Source: Nitratidesulfovibrio sp. (GTDB lineage: Bacteria; Desulfobacterota; Desulfovibrionia; Desulfovibrionales; Desulfovibrionaceae). Taken from it: a stretch of 64,000 nt of DNA. Below, in pieces: positions 37,145 to 45,160 of the stretch. The DNA is taken from positions 62,001 to 126,000 of the forward strand of contig NZ_JBDXXH010000008.1 in the NCBI RefSeq assembly GCF_040373385.1, read 5' to 3'. The position numbers and the translations under genes are program-made. Position 1 is the first letter of the stretch; each line of letters begins with the position of its first letter. Under the pieces are notes generated by a model. That model was not told where the DNA came from. It worked only from the letters and a program-made list of their open reading frames with translations, and searched no databases.

Positions 37145-37681
37145 ATGTCAGCCACACCTTCCGCCACACCGCCCGCAGCGCATGCCGCAGCCACCTCCGG
37201 TTCCGGTACGCCCGCATCCCCCCTTGCGCCCGCATCAGGTGACGACATGGAGCACGTCCGCCGGTTCATCGCCGAGCGCGACATGTTCGCCAGACATCTG
37301 GGCATAGAGATCACCGAGGTCGCGCGCGGCTATGCCCGCGCCGTCATGCCCATGGATGCGCACCATCGCAACGGCGTGGGCATGGCCCACGGCGGGGCCA
37401 TCTTTGCCGTGGCCGACTTGGCCTTTGCCGTGGCCTGCAACACGCGCGGCAGGGTCAGCGTGAACCTGAACACCTCCATCTCGTTCCTGGCGCCCGGCAA
37501 GTGCGGGCCGCTGACGGCAGAGGCGCGCGAAATAAGTGCCGCCAGACGGGTGGCCACCTACGAGATCCGCATCACCGACGGCGAGGGCACGCTCATCGCC
37601 ATCTGTCAGGCCACCGCCTACAGCAAGGATCAGCCGGTGCCCGGCATGGCCAGTGCCGGGGAATCCCGGAGCGCGGACTAG
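37145..37681 (+). CDS. PaaI-type hotdog thioesterase
   Basis: Predicted acyl-CoA thioesterase of 178 residues. After an Ala/Ser/Pro head of about 30 residues the hotdog domain includes MDAHHRNGVGMAHGGAIFAVADLAFA, with the catalytic HGG region of the PaaI family near residue 82. SFLAPGKCGPLTAEARE follows. ATG 37145 has GGAG five bases upstream. The next gene, a sigma-54 activator, follows after 85 bases that contain four 10-bp repeats. Substrate unknown; phenylacetyl-type CoA esters are typical for PaaI. Confidence 0.85.
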   Translation: MSATPSATPPAAHAAATSGSGTPASPLAPASGDDMEHVRRFIAERDMFARHLGIEITEVARGYARAVMPMDAHHRNGVGMAHGGAIFAVADLAFAVACNTRGRVSVNLNTSISFLAPGKCGPLTAEAREISAARRVATYEIRITDGEGTLIAICQATAYSKDQPVPGMASAGESRSAD

Positions 37682-37690
37682 CCGCGCCAT

Positions 37691-37730
37691 TCACAACAGG
37701 GCACAACAGGCCGCAACAGGCCGCAACAGG
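37691..37730. repeat. Four 10-bp repeats upstream of the sigma-54 activator
   Basis: Units tcacaacagg, gcacaacagg, ccgcaacagg and ccgcaacagg run head to tail (consensus CCGCAACAGG). They start nine bases after the thioesterase stop and end 36 bases before the activator start. The 10-bp phase places every copy on the same DNA face. Confidence 0.8.
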
Positions 37731-37766
37731 GAAGCCGCAACGCCCGCCCCGTCGGAAGACGCACGC

Positions 37767-39581
37767 ATGAAACTACGAATGGAATGCATCTTTCGCGACA
37801 GGGTGGGCATCGTCTCCGACCTGTCCTCGCTGCTGGCCGGGCAGGCACTGTCCATCGTCTCCATGGAAGTGGAGCGCCGCCCCGGCAGCCCGGCAACCGC
37901 GCTCGCCACGGACTCGGCCCCCGCCCCATCCCCCGGCCCATCTTCCGCCCTATCCGCTGGCCCGTCCCCCGGCATGGACCGCGCCTTCGTGTATCTGGAG
38001 GCGGACAGCTCGCGCGACGTGGACCGCGCCGCCCTGTTCGAGACGCTGGGGCGCATTCCCGACCTGCTGGAATTCCGCATCGTGGAGACCCTGCCCGCCG
38101 AGGAACGCGCCAACCGTTTTCTGGTGCTGCTGGACAACCTGCGCGACGGGGTGCTGTCCATCGACGCGGAGGGGCGGGTGACCTCCATCAACAAGGTGGC
38201 CCGCGAGGCTTACGGGTGTACCGGCACGCCGGGTGCACCCGCCTCCCCCGCCTCCCCCACCTCCCCCACTGGCCCCACTGGCGCGGGCACCACGGGCACG
38301 TCCCCAGCCGCAGACCTGTCCGGCTTGCCGCTGGACGCGCTGGGCCTGCCCGACCGGGGCATCCTGGACTGTCTGTCCGGGCGCGAACTGGTGGACGCCA
38401 AGCGCGAGGTGGCCACCCCCGGTGGCGGGCGGTTGCAATTCTTCGTCACCCGCAGGCCCATCCGCGATGGCGAGGGGCGCATCATCGGCGCGGTGGAAGT
38501 GGCCCGCGACATGCGCGAAATCCGCAAGCTGGCCCGCTCCATCACGGAGCCTGCGCAGGTGACCTTCGGCGACATCGTGGGCCAGCACCCGGCCATCGGG
38601 TTTGCCATTTCCTTTGCCCGGCGCGTGGCCACCACAGATTCCATCATCGCCATCCGGGGGGAGAGCGGCACCGGCAAGGAACTGTTCGCGCGGGCCATCC
38701 ACACCGCAAGCATGCGGCAGGGGCCGTTCGTGCCGGTGAACTGCGCGGCCCTGCCGGAACAGCTGCTGGAAAGCGAACTGTTCGGCTACGAGGCCGGGGC
38801 CTTTACCGGCGGTCGGCGCGAGGGCAAGCCCGGCCTGTTCGAGACGGCGCGCGGCGGCACGGTGCTGCTGGACGAGATAGGCGACATGCCGCTGGCTTCG
38901 CAGGCCAAGATGTTGCGGGTAATGCAGGAAGGCAGCGTGCGCCGGGTTGGCGGCACGGCCGAGGTGCCCGTGGACGTGCGCATCATCACCGCCACCAACC
39001 GCACGTTGGAACGGCTGGTGGAGGAAGGGCGCTTTCGGCAGGACCTGTACTACCGCATCAATGTGCTGCCCATCCACATTCCGCCCCTGAAGGAACGGCC
39101 CGAGGACATCACCGTGCTGGCCGAGCATTTTCTGCTGGGGCTGGCCGCCCGGCTGGGCGGACCGGTGCGCAGCCTGTCGCCGGGGGCGCTGGCGCGGCTT
39201 GCGGGCCACCACTGGCCGGGCAACGTGCGCGAGTTGAAGAACGTGGTGGAACGCGCGGCCATCCTGTGCCCGGACGAGGTGGTGGGGGCGCGGTTCATCC
39301 TGTTCGCCCACGAACTGGAAGGCGGGCTGTTCGGCGAGTCGGCCCGGCTGGCCGATGGCGTGGCAGACACCGTGGCCGACGCGGCGGCCCTGGCCTCGGG
39401 CCACGAGCACCATGGCGGCGGCGAAGGGCGGCTCAAGGACATGATTGCCGTTTTTGAAAAACGGATCATCGTCGATGCCGTGGCTGCTGCGGGCAGTGTG
39501 CGCAAGGCAGCAAGAAAGCTGGGTATTTCTCACACGGCCTTGCTCGACAAGCTGCGGCGGCACGGCGTGAAGCCGGTCTGA
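37767..39581 (+). CDS. ACT-PAS sigma-54-dependent activator, TyrR-like
   Basis: Enhancer-binding regulator of 604 residues. An N-terminal ACT domain (MKLRMECIFRDRVGIVSDLS, interrupted by an Ala/Pro/Ser insert at about 41-69) should bind an amino acid. A PAS domain (about 115-255) carries its own low-complexity insert at about 153-183. The AAA+ domain has [14 protein letters not shown] (near 297), GAFTGG at 344-349 in place of GAFTGA, and VLLDEIGDMP. The Fis-type helix-turn-helix ends the protein (RKAARKLGISHTALLDKL). The layout is that of TyrR/PhhR. It lies directly upstream of ald, whose sigma-54 promoter and repeated upstream motifs suggest alanine-responsive control. Confidence 0.88.
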   Translation: MKLRMECIFRDRVGIVSDLSSLLAGQALSIVSMEVERRPGSPATALATDSAPAPSPGPSSALSAGPSPGMDRAFVYLEADSSRDVDRAALFETLGRIPDLLEFRIVETLPAEERANRFLVLLDNLRDGVLSIDAEGRVTSINKVAREAYGCTGTPGAPASPASPTSPTGPTGAGTTGTSPAADLSGLPLDALGLPDRGILDCLSGRELVDAKREVATPGGGRLQFFVTRRPIRDGEGRIIGAVEVARDMREIRKLARSITEPAQVTFGDIVGQHPAIGFAISFARRVATTDSIIAIRGESGTGKELFARAIHTASMRQGPFVPVNCAALPEQLLESELFGYEAGAFTGGRREGKPGLFETARGGTVLLDEIGDMPLASQAKMLRVMQEGSVRRVGGTAEVPVDVRIITATNRTLERLVEEGRFRQDLYYRINVLPIHIPPLKERPEDITVLAEHFLLGLAARLGGPVRSLSPGALARLAGHHWPGNVRELKNVVERAAILCPDEVVGARFILFAHELEGGLFGESARLADGVADTVADAAALASGHEHHGGGEGRLKDMIAVFEKRIIVDAVAAAGSVRKAARKLGISHTALLDKLRRHGVKPV

Positions 39582-39779
39582 AAATCTTCCAGTGGTCTGA
39601 AAATATTCCGCCTGCCCTGCGGCATTATCTCGGGTTTTATGCCTTGTTTACTTGAACAGTGGTCTGATTTATTTCCACTTTGCGCATGATCCCTTGCTGT
39701 GCCGCTTCCATTCCCCGCTGCTCTCCGCTCCGTCCCCTCCTCCTTGTGCTTCCGCAACTCACTGGTCCGATTTGCGTTT
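39575..39779. promoter_or_regulatory. Repeated 16-bp motif, probable enhancer sites for ald
   Basis: GGTCTGAAAATCTTCC (39575-39590), GGTCTGAAAATATTCC (39594-39609) and GGTCTGATTTATTTCC (39661-39676) recur, with a weaker GGTCCGATTTGCGTTT at 39764-39779. The first two are 19 bases apart, and the first overlaps the activator stop codon. They lie 65-250 bases upstream of the ald sigma-54 promoter, where enhancer sites are expected. Confidence 0.65.
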
Positions 39780-39827
39780 TTGTGACTCGTTCGGGAATTG
39801 CGGCGTTTCGCCCGATTTTCCGGCAAG

Positions 39828-39844
39828 TTGGCAAGGTGTTTGCT
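39828..39844 (+). promoter_or_regulatory. Sigma-54 promoter of ald
   Basis: TTGGCAAGGTGTTTGCT differs from the -24/-12 consensus (TTGGCACG-N4-TTGCT) at one fixed base and has exact GG-N10-GC spacing (GG 39830-39831, GC 39842-39843). The start would be near 39855, giving a leader of about 92 bases. Confidence 0.83.
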
Positions 39845-39946
39845 GTAGGAACGATGCGCCCGCGCGGGCGCACCCTGTCCGGGGTTTTCACAGCGCACCG
39901 AAACGCACCGCAACGCGCCGCACCACCGGCGTATCTGGAGGCTCAG

Positions 39947-41062
39947 ATGATCGTTGGCATCCTGAAGGAGATCAAGAAGGAAGAAAACCGCGTCGCCATG
40001 ACCCCCGCCGGAGTCGAGGTGATGGTGCATGCCGGGCACACCCTGCTGGTGGAAAAGAACGCCGGCGCGGGCAGCGGCTTTGCCGACGAAGCCTACGTGG
40101 AAGCGGGCGCCACCATCGTGGCTACCCCTGCCGAAATTTACGCCAAATCCGACATGGTCATGCACGTCAAGGAGCCGCAGGCGTCCGAATACGGCATGAT
40201 CCGCCCCGGCCAGATCGTGTTCACCTACCTGCACCTGGCCGCCGACGAACCGCAGACCCAGGCCCTGCTGAAGAGCGGTGCGGTGTGCATCGCCTACGAA
40301 ACCATCCAGAAGGCCGACGGCAGCCTGCCCCTGCTCACCCCCATGAGTGAAGTGGCCGGCCGCATGGCCATCCAGCAGGGCGCCAAGTACCTGGAAATGG
40401 CCCAGGGCGGTAACGGCGTGCTGCTGGGCGGCGTGCCCGGCGTGGACCCCGGCACCGTGGTGGTCATCGGCGGCGGCGTGGTGGGTACCCACGCGGCCCG
40501 CATGGCCTGCGGCCTGGGCGCCAAGGTGTACATCCTGGACATGAGCCTGGACCGCCTGCGCCACCTCAGCGAAGTGATGCCCTCCAACTGCTTCCCGCTC
40601 ATGTCGTCCCCGGCCACCGTGCGCAAGCTGGTGCGCGAGGCCGACGTGGTGGTGGGCGCGGTGCTGGTTACCGGCGCCAAGGCCCCCAAGCTGGTCACCC
40701 GCGACATGCTGAAGACCATGAAGCCGGGCTCGGTGCTGGTGGACGTGGCCATCGACCAGGGCGGCTGCTTCGAAACCTCCAAGGCGACCACCCATACCGA
40801 CCCCACCTTCGTGGTGGACGGCGTGGTGCACTACTGCGTGGCCAACATGCCCGGCGCGGTGGCCAAGACGTCCACCCTGGCCCTGACCAACGCCACCCTG
40901 CCCTACGCGCTGACCATCGCCAACAAGGGCTGGAAGCGCGCCATGCAGGACAATTGCGAAATCGCCAAGGGCGCCAACGTCATCGATGGCAAGATCACCT
41001 TCAAGGGCGTGGCCGAGGCCTTTGGCCTGGACTACGTTTCCGTGGATACCTTCCTGAATTAG
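39947..41062 (+). CDS. ald: Alanine dehydrogenase
   Basis: NAD-dependent enzyme that interconverts L-alanine with pyruvate and ammonia. The 371 residues are the normal length. [20 protein letters not shown] is the conserved start with Arg15 for pyruvate binding; [11 protein letters not shown] carries the substrate Lys, the His sits in FTYLHLAAD, and [18 protein letters not shown] is the NAD loop. The ATG has GGAGG five bases upstream. Its sigma-54 promoter and the neighbouring ACT-PAS activator suggest induction by alanine or a related amino acid. A terminator follows. Confidence 0.97.
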   Translation: MIVGILKEIKKEENRVAMTPAGVEVMVHAGHTLLVEKNAGAGSGFADEAYVEAGATIVATPAEIYAKSDMVMHVKEPQASEYGMIRPGQIVFTYLHLAADEPQTQALLKSGAVCIAYETIQKADGSLPLLTPMSEVAGRMAIQQGAKYLEMAQGGNGVLLGGVPGVDPGTVVVIGGGVVGTHAARMACGLGAKVYILDMSLDRLRHLSEVMPSNCFPLMSSPATVRKLVREADVVVGAVLVTGAKAPKLVTRDMLKTMKPGSVLVDVAIDQGGCFETSKATTHTDPTFVVDGVVHYCVANMPGAVAKTSTLALTNATLPYALTIANKGWKRAMQDNCEIAKGANVIDGKITFKGVAEAFGLDYVSVDTFLN

Positions 41063-41200
41063 TCCCCTTCGGGGCGGACTTCATGCTGCACCTCCGCGCG
41101 GGGCCGGGCGGACCGCCCGCCGCCCGGCCCGCGCACCGCATTTCCCCGACTCCGGCCTTTGCATTCCCGGCCCCCGCGAGTGTTCGTCGCATTCGCGGTA

Positions 41201-41232
41201 AAGGCCCGCCCTACGGGGGGCGGGCCTTTTTT
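41201..41232 (+). terminator. Terminator of ald
   Basis: AAGGCCCGCC at 41201-41210 pairs with GGCGGGCCTT at 41219-41228, followed by TTTT. It lies about 140 bases past the ald stop. Confidence 0.88.
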
Positions 41233-41515
41233 GTTGGCGGGGCAAGGGCAAGAACAGGGGTATGACGACGGGGGCTGCGGGCGCAGCGGTCAGGGTGCCA
41301 TGGCAGGGAACGCCACGGGATGGCGACAGGCACTGGCGCGGGGCGCAATGCCCTGCCCCCGGCCATGGCAGGCCCTGCTGGCGGACGCCGCACCCGGGTT
41401 GCAAGCCTGTGCGCCATTGCCGGTTTCCGCACGGCAGGCCGGTGCGAACACGGGGCCTGTCCGGGGTGTGGGGGCACGGACGCGGTCCCCACCTCCCCCG
41501 CGCGCACCACGCAAA

Positions 41516-41543
41516 ACCGCCCGGACCTTGCGGTCCGGGCGGT
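41516..41543 (-). terminator. Terminator of amtB-glnB
   Basis: A perfect 12-bp stem (ACCGCCCGGACC at 41516-41527, complement at 41532-41543) with a 4-base loop. On the minus strand it is followed by TTTTGC, about 60 bases past the glnB stop. The rest of 41233-41604 shows nothing else. Confidence 0.87.
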
Positions 41544-41604
41544 ATCGTTTGCGTTCAGGCTGGCGGATCGGCCTGTCGCCGGGTGGGCACCCGGCAACGG
41601 GGCG

Positions 41605-41934
41605 CTAGGCCACCGGGTTGCCGGTGCGGATGCGCAGCCCCTTGGCCACGTCCATCACGAAGACCACGCCGTCGCCTTCCTTGCCGGTGCGGGCACCTTC
41701 GGTCACCGCTTCCAGGGCGGCGGCCTCCAGTTCGTCCTTGATGCCGATCTCGATGCGCACCTTCTTCAGCAGGTTCACTTCGCTGACCACGCCGCGGTAG
41801 GTTTCGGTGTAGCCTTTCTGGCGACCGGCCCCCAGGATGTTGGTGACCGACATGCTGTAGATCTGCCGGGCGTACAGGGCCTGCTTCACGGCGGTCAGGC
41901 GCTCGGGCCGGACGTATGCGATGATGAGTTTCAT
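41605..41934 (-). CDS. glnB: PII signal-transduction protein lacking the T-loop tyrosine
   Basis: Trimeric nitrogen sensor of 109 residues that binds ATP/ADP and 2-oxoglutarate and gates AmtB. The T-loop begins GAGRQKGYTETYRG and the C-terminal signature TGKEGDGVVFVMDV is intact. In the family the uridylylated residue is Tyr51 within RGAEY; here the aligned stretch is RGVVSEV and residue 51 is Ser. Control by uridylylation at this position is therefore not possible. It is encoded 18 bases after amtB, the usual glnK-type pairing, and shares its sigma-54 promoter. Confidence 0.93.
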   Translation of the reverse strand: MKLIIAYVRPERLTAVKQALYARQIYSMSVTNILGAGRQKGYTETYRGVVSEVNLLKKVRIEIGIKDELEAAALEAVTEGARTGKEGDGVVFVMDVAKGLRIRTGNPVA

Positions 41935-41952
41935 GGTGTTATCCCCCTGCCC

Positions 41953-43335
41953 TTACTCGTTGGAGAAGATCTGGAAGCCGCTGTAGGCTTCGGAGCCGTG
42001 TTCGGTGATGTCGAGGCCCTTCAGTTCCTCTTCGGCGGGCACGCGCACGCCCATGGTCATCTTGAGCACGCTGAACAGGATGAACCCGGTGCCGAAGGCC
42101 CACGCAAAGGCCGCGGCCACGCCGATGGCCTGGGTGACCAGCTGGCCCGCGCCACCGCCGTAGAACAGGCCGGTGATGGTGCCGTAGCCGGGGGCGGCGA
42201 ACAGACCCACCATCAGCGTGCCGTAGGCGCCGCACACGCCGTGCACCGAAATGGCGCCCACGGGATCGTCGATCTTCAGCACCTGGTCGATGAACAGGAC
42301 GGAGAGCACCACCAGCACCCCGGCACCGAAGCCGATGATCAGCGAGCCGATGGGCGATACTTCGAAGCACCCGGCGGTGATGGCCACAAGGCCCGCCAGC
42401 GCGCCGTTCATGCTCATGGAAACGTCGGGCTTGCCGTACTTCAGCCAGATGGTGATCATGGCGCCCAGCATGCCGGTGCAGCCCGCAAGGCAGGTGTTGA
42501 CCGCGATGTAGCCGATGGTGCCGTTGGCCACGGTGGTGGAGCCGGGGTTGAACCCGAACCAGCCGAACCACAGGATGAACACGCCAAGGGCGGCCAGGGG
42601 CAGGCTGTGGCCCTGGATGGAGCGGGCCTTGCCGTCGGCGGAATACTTGCCAAGGCGCGGACCGACCACGATGGCGCCGGCCAGGGATATCCAGCCGCCC
42701 ACCGAGTGGACCACGGTGGACCCGGCGAAGTCGGCAAAGCCCATGGCCGCCAGCCAGCCACCTTCATTGCCGAACAGGTTGCCCCACGCCCAGTGCCCGG
42801 TGACCGGGTAGATCAGGCCCGTAACCACCATGCTCATGAGGATGTATGCGCCGAACTTGGTGCGCTCGGCGATGGCACCGGAGACGATGGTGGCCGAGGT
42901 GGCCGCGAACACGGCCTGGAAGAACCAGAAGGTCATGGCCCACATGCCCTCAGGCGTGGAGCCGTCGAACGATGCCAGCGCGAAGTCCGAGCCGCCGATG
43001 AAGCCGCTGATGGACTTGCCGAACATCAGCCCGAAGCCGAACAGGAAAAAGATGGGCGCACCGGCGGCGAAATCAAGAAAGTTCTTCATGATGATGTTGC
43101 CGGCGTTCTTGGCGCGGGTAAGGCCCGCCTCCACGAACGCGAACCCCGCCTGCATGAACATGACGAGGATGGCGGCGATGAGCGTCCAGAGCGTGTTGGC
43201 GTCGGACTGCGACAGGAACTGTGGTGCGTCCTCGGCGTAGGCGGGCAGCGGTGCGAGCGCGGCCAGACCCAGCACGGAGCACCCGATGGCCAGAGACAGC
43301 AGGGAGCGTTTGCCCGTGGGCGATGCAGTGATCAT
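41953..43335 (-). CDS. amtB: Ammonium transporter
   Basis: Ammonium channel of 460 residues in the inner membrane. A signal peptide (LLSLAIGCSVLGLAALAPLPAYA) precedes eleven helices. Family motifs include FVEAGLTRAKNAGNI, DFAGSTVVHSVGGW (the conserved DxAG and channel His region) and VHGVCGAYGTLMVG, with the second pore His. ATG 43335 has AGGAGG five bases upstream. PII is encoded just downstream and blocks the channel when nitrogen is plentiful. A sigma-54 promoter lies about 70 bases upstream. Confidence 0.96.
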   Translation of the reverse strand: MITASPTGKRSLLSLAIGCSVLGLAALAPLPAYAEDAPQFLSQSDANTLWTLIAAILVMFMQAGFAFVEAGLTRAKNAGNIIMKNFLDFAAGAPIFFLFGFGLMFGKSISGFIGGSDFALASFDGSTPEGMWAMTFWFFQAVFAATSATIVSGAIAERTKFGAYILMSMVVTGLIYPVTGHWAWGNLFGNEGGWLAAMGFADFAGSTVVHSVGGWISLAGAIVVGPRLGKYSADGKARSIQGHSLPLAALGVFILWFGWFGFNPGSTTVANGTIGYIAVNTCLAGCTGMLGAMITIWLKYGKPDVSMSMNGALAGLVAITAGCFEVSPIGSLIIGFGAGVLVVLSVLFIDQVLKIDDPVGAISVHGVCGAYGTLMVGLFAAPGYGTITGLFYGGGAGQLVTQAIGVAAAFAWAFGTGFILFSVLKMTMGVRVPAEEELKGLDITEHGSEAYSGFQIFSNE

Positions 43336-43405
43336 TGGTTCCTCCTTCGACCCCTTTGATCGAAAACCCCTTTCGAAGGGTGCGGTGATGATGTGGAGCC
43401 GTAGG

Positions 43406-43422
43406 AGCAATCTCTGGTCCAA
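43406..43422 (-). promoter_or_regulatory. Sigma-54 promoter of amtB-glnB
   Basis: On the minus strand TTGGACCAGAGATTGCT has GG-N10-GC spacing and a perfect TTGCT -12 block. Transcription would start near 43395, leaving a leader of about 60 bases. Confidence 0.72.
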
Positions 43423-43492
43423 GCGTGAAAAATATTGAAATTATCGGGGTTAGCGTGATGCCGAGTGTGCGAGGCCGTGATATTTTTCTTTA

Positions 43493-43863
43493 TTTTTACA
43501 AAAACAGCGCAAAAAATGCGCCATGATACTTCATAATTGTAAAATTGAATGCAGCGTGAGGGGTTGGCTGCGGAGCCGGGAAGAACGTTGCGTGCTGTCC
43601 GAGAGCGGACGGAGGCTGCTGGTGTTCGACCGTGGTCGGCGCCCTGCGCCGTGGAGCAGCGGCTGCGCGATGGAGTCGGGCTGGGCGGAGTGGAGAGAGA
43701 GTGGCGCGCGCCGTGTCATTCGGGGTTGTGGTGGGGTATGGTTGGAGGCGGCGCGAGGAGCGTTGCGGGCCGGATTGAGCGACGAAAAAGAGGGAGCAGA
43801 CACAATTGTAGCGCCGATGCCGCAACGCGCGGGAAAGATGCGGAGCGTTTTTACAAAAACAGC
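43493..43863. repeat. Pair of 16-bp direct repeats framing the region upstream of amtB
   Basis: TTTTTACAAAAACAGC occurs exactly at 43493-43508 and 43848-43863. The first copy lies in an AT-rich island (about 43425-43560) next to the amtB promoter; the second is close to the end of the ABC permease gene. The 340 bases between show no gene with a ribosome binding site, though GCGC-aaaaaat-GCGC at 43506-43520 can form a hairpin. Confidence 0.7.
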
Positions 43864-43879
43864 AATTTGCCCTGCCGCG

Positions 43880-45151
43880 TCATTGGATGCGGTGCCGGAA
43901 AAGCCATCCGGCGGCGGCCATGCACACCGCGCCGATGAGCGCCAGCGGCCACAACTGCGGGGCCAGCAGGGTCAGGTCCGCCCCTTCCAGAAACACCCCC
44001 CGCACGATGATGAGCACGTAGCGCATGGGGTTAACCAGGGTAAGCCACTGCACCGGCTCGGCCATGTTGGCGATGGGCGTGGCGAACCCGGAAAGGATGG
44101 CGGCGGGCATGGTGAACAGGAACATGCCCAGCAGCCCCTGCTGCATGGTCACCGACAGGGACGAAATCATCAGGCCGATGCCCACCACCGAGAACAGGAA
44201 CAGCACCAGCCCGGTGTATAGGGTCAGCAGGTTGCCGCGCAGGGGCACCCCGAACCAGAAGACCGCCATGGCCACGATGAGCGATGCCTCGAACAATCCC
44301 ACCAGAAAGCCGGGGGCGGCCTTGCCGATCAGCAGTTCCGTGGGGCGGTAGGGGGTGACCAGCATCTGGTCGAAGGTGCCCTGTTCGCGCTCGCGGGCCA
44401 CGGACAGTGCGGTGATGATTAGCGTGACCACCATGGTCACCATGACCACGATCCCCGGCACGAAAAACCATCGGCTGAGCAGGTTGGGATTGTGCCATGC
44501 CCGCGTCAGCAGCGTGGAAGGGCGGGGCTGGCCGCCATGTGCGGCCATGTAGCGCGCGCCGAAGTCATCCACGATGGAGGCCATGTAGTTGAGGGCAAGC
44601 CCGGCGGTATTGGAGTTGCGTCCGTCGGCAATGGCCTGGATCACGGCCTGCGAGGGCGCGGGGGATACGCTGGGGGCATTGCCGCCGTCAGTATCCGCAG
44701 TGGTCGGTTGCCCCACCCCGCCGCGCAGGGTCAGGGCGCGCTCGAAGCCCTGGCCGATGCGCAGCACCAGCCGCACCTGTCCGGCGTCGAGCAGGCGAGC
44801 CATGTCCGCATCGCGGCGCAGGTATTCCACCACGCGGAAGGTGGGCGACCCGGCCACCCGCGCGGCCAGCTCGCGCGAGGCCGCACTGAGGTCCTCGTCA
44901 TAGATGGCGCAGGGCACGTCCACCAGATCGAAGGTGGCGGCATAGCCGAAGATGATGGTCTGGAGCAGCGGGGGCAGGATGACCACCGTGCGGCTCTTGG
45001 GGTCCTTCAGCAGGGTCAGGAATTCCTTGGCGATGAGCGCCAGCAGGCGGTGCAGCAGGGCCAGCGGGCCCCTGAGAGGAGGGGCAGCAGGGGCGACGGC
45101 AGCGGGGGCGGGCTTTCGGGTGCTACGGTGTGCGGTGGTGTGGTCGTGCAT
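43880..45151 (-). CDS. ABC-2 type transporter permease
   Basis: Inner-membrane permease of 423 residues in the YhhJ/YbhR-type ABC-2 family. One helix near residue 55 (VVILPPLLQTIIFGYAATFD) is followed by a large extracytoplasmic domain and five helices in the C-terminal half. EREQGTFDQMLVTPYRPTELLIGK and LVNPMRYVLIIVRGVFLEG are family landmarks. It is the last gene of a HlyD, ATPase/permease, permease operon, starting nine bases after the previous stop. It likely pairs with the permease domain fused to the ATPases. Confidence 0.92.
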   Translation of the reverse strand: MHDHTTAHRSTRKPAPAAVAPAAPPLRGPLALLHRLLALIAKEFLTLLKDPKSRTVVILPPLLQTIIFGYAATFDLVDVPCAIYDEDLSAASRELAARVAGSPTFRVVEYLRRDADMARLLDAGQVRLVLRIGQGFERALTLRGGVGQPTTADTDGGNAPSVSPAPSQAVIQAIADGRNSNTAGLALNYMASIVDDFGARYMAAHGGQPRPSTLLTRAWHNPNLLSRWFFVPGIVVMVTMVVTLIITALSVAREREQGTFDQMLVTPYRPTELLIGKAAPGFLVGLFEASLIVAMAVFWFGVPLRGNLLTLYTGLVLFLFSVVGIGLMISSLSVTMQQGLLGMFLFTMPAAILSGFATPIANMAEPVQWLTLVNPMRYVLIIVRGVFLEGADLTLLAPQLWPLALIGAVCMAAAGWLFRHRIQ

Positions 45152-45160
45152 GGCGTGCCC

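Noticed and set aside
37784..39457. Alternate-frame long open frame over the ald activator
   Set aside because: Arg/Gly/Ala-rich frame-shift shadow; the chosen frame has ACT, PAS, AAA+ and helix-turn-helix motifs.
43496..43825. Possible 109-residue gene upstream of amtB on the minus strand
   Set aside because: Low-complexity Arg/Pro/Ser composition, no good ribosome binding site, no recognisable family.
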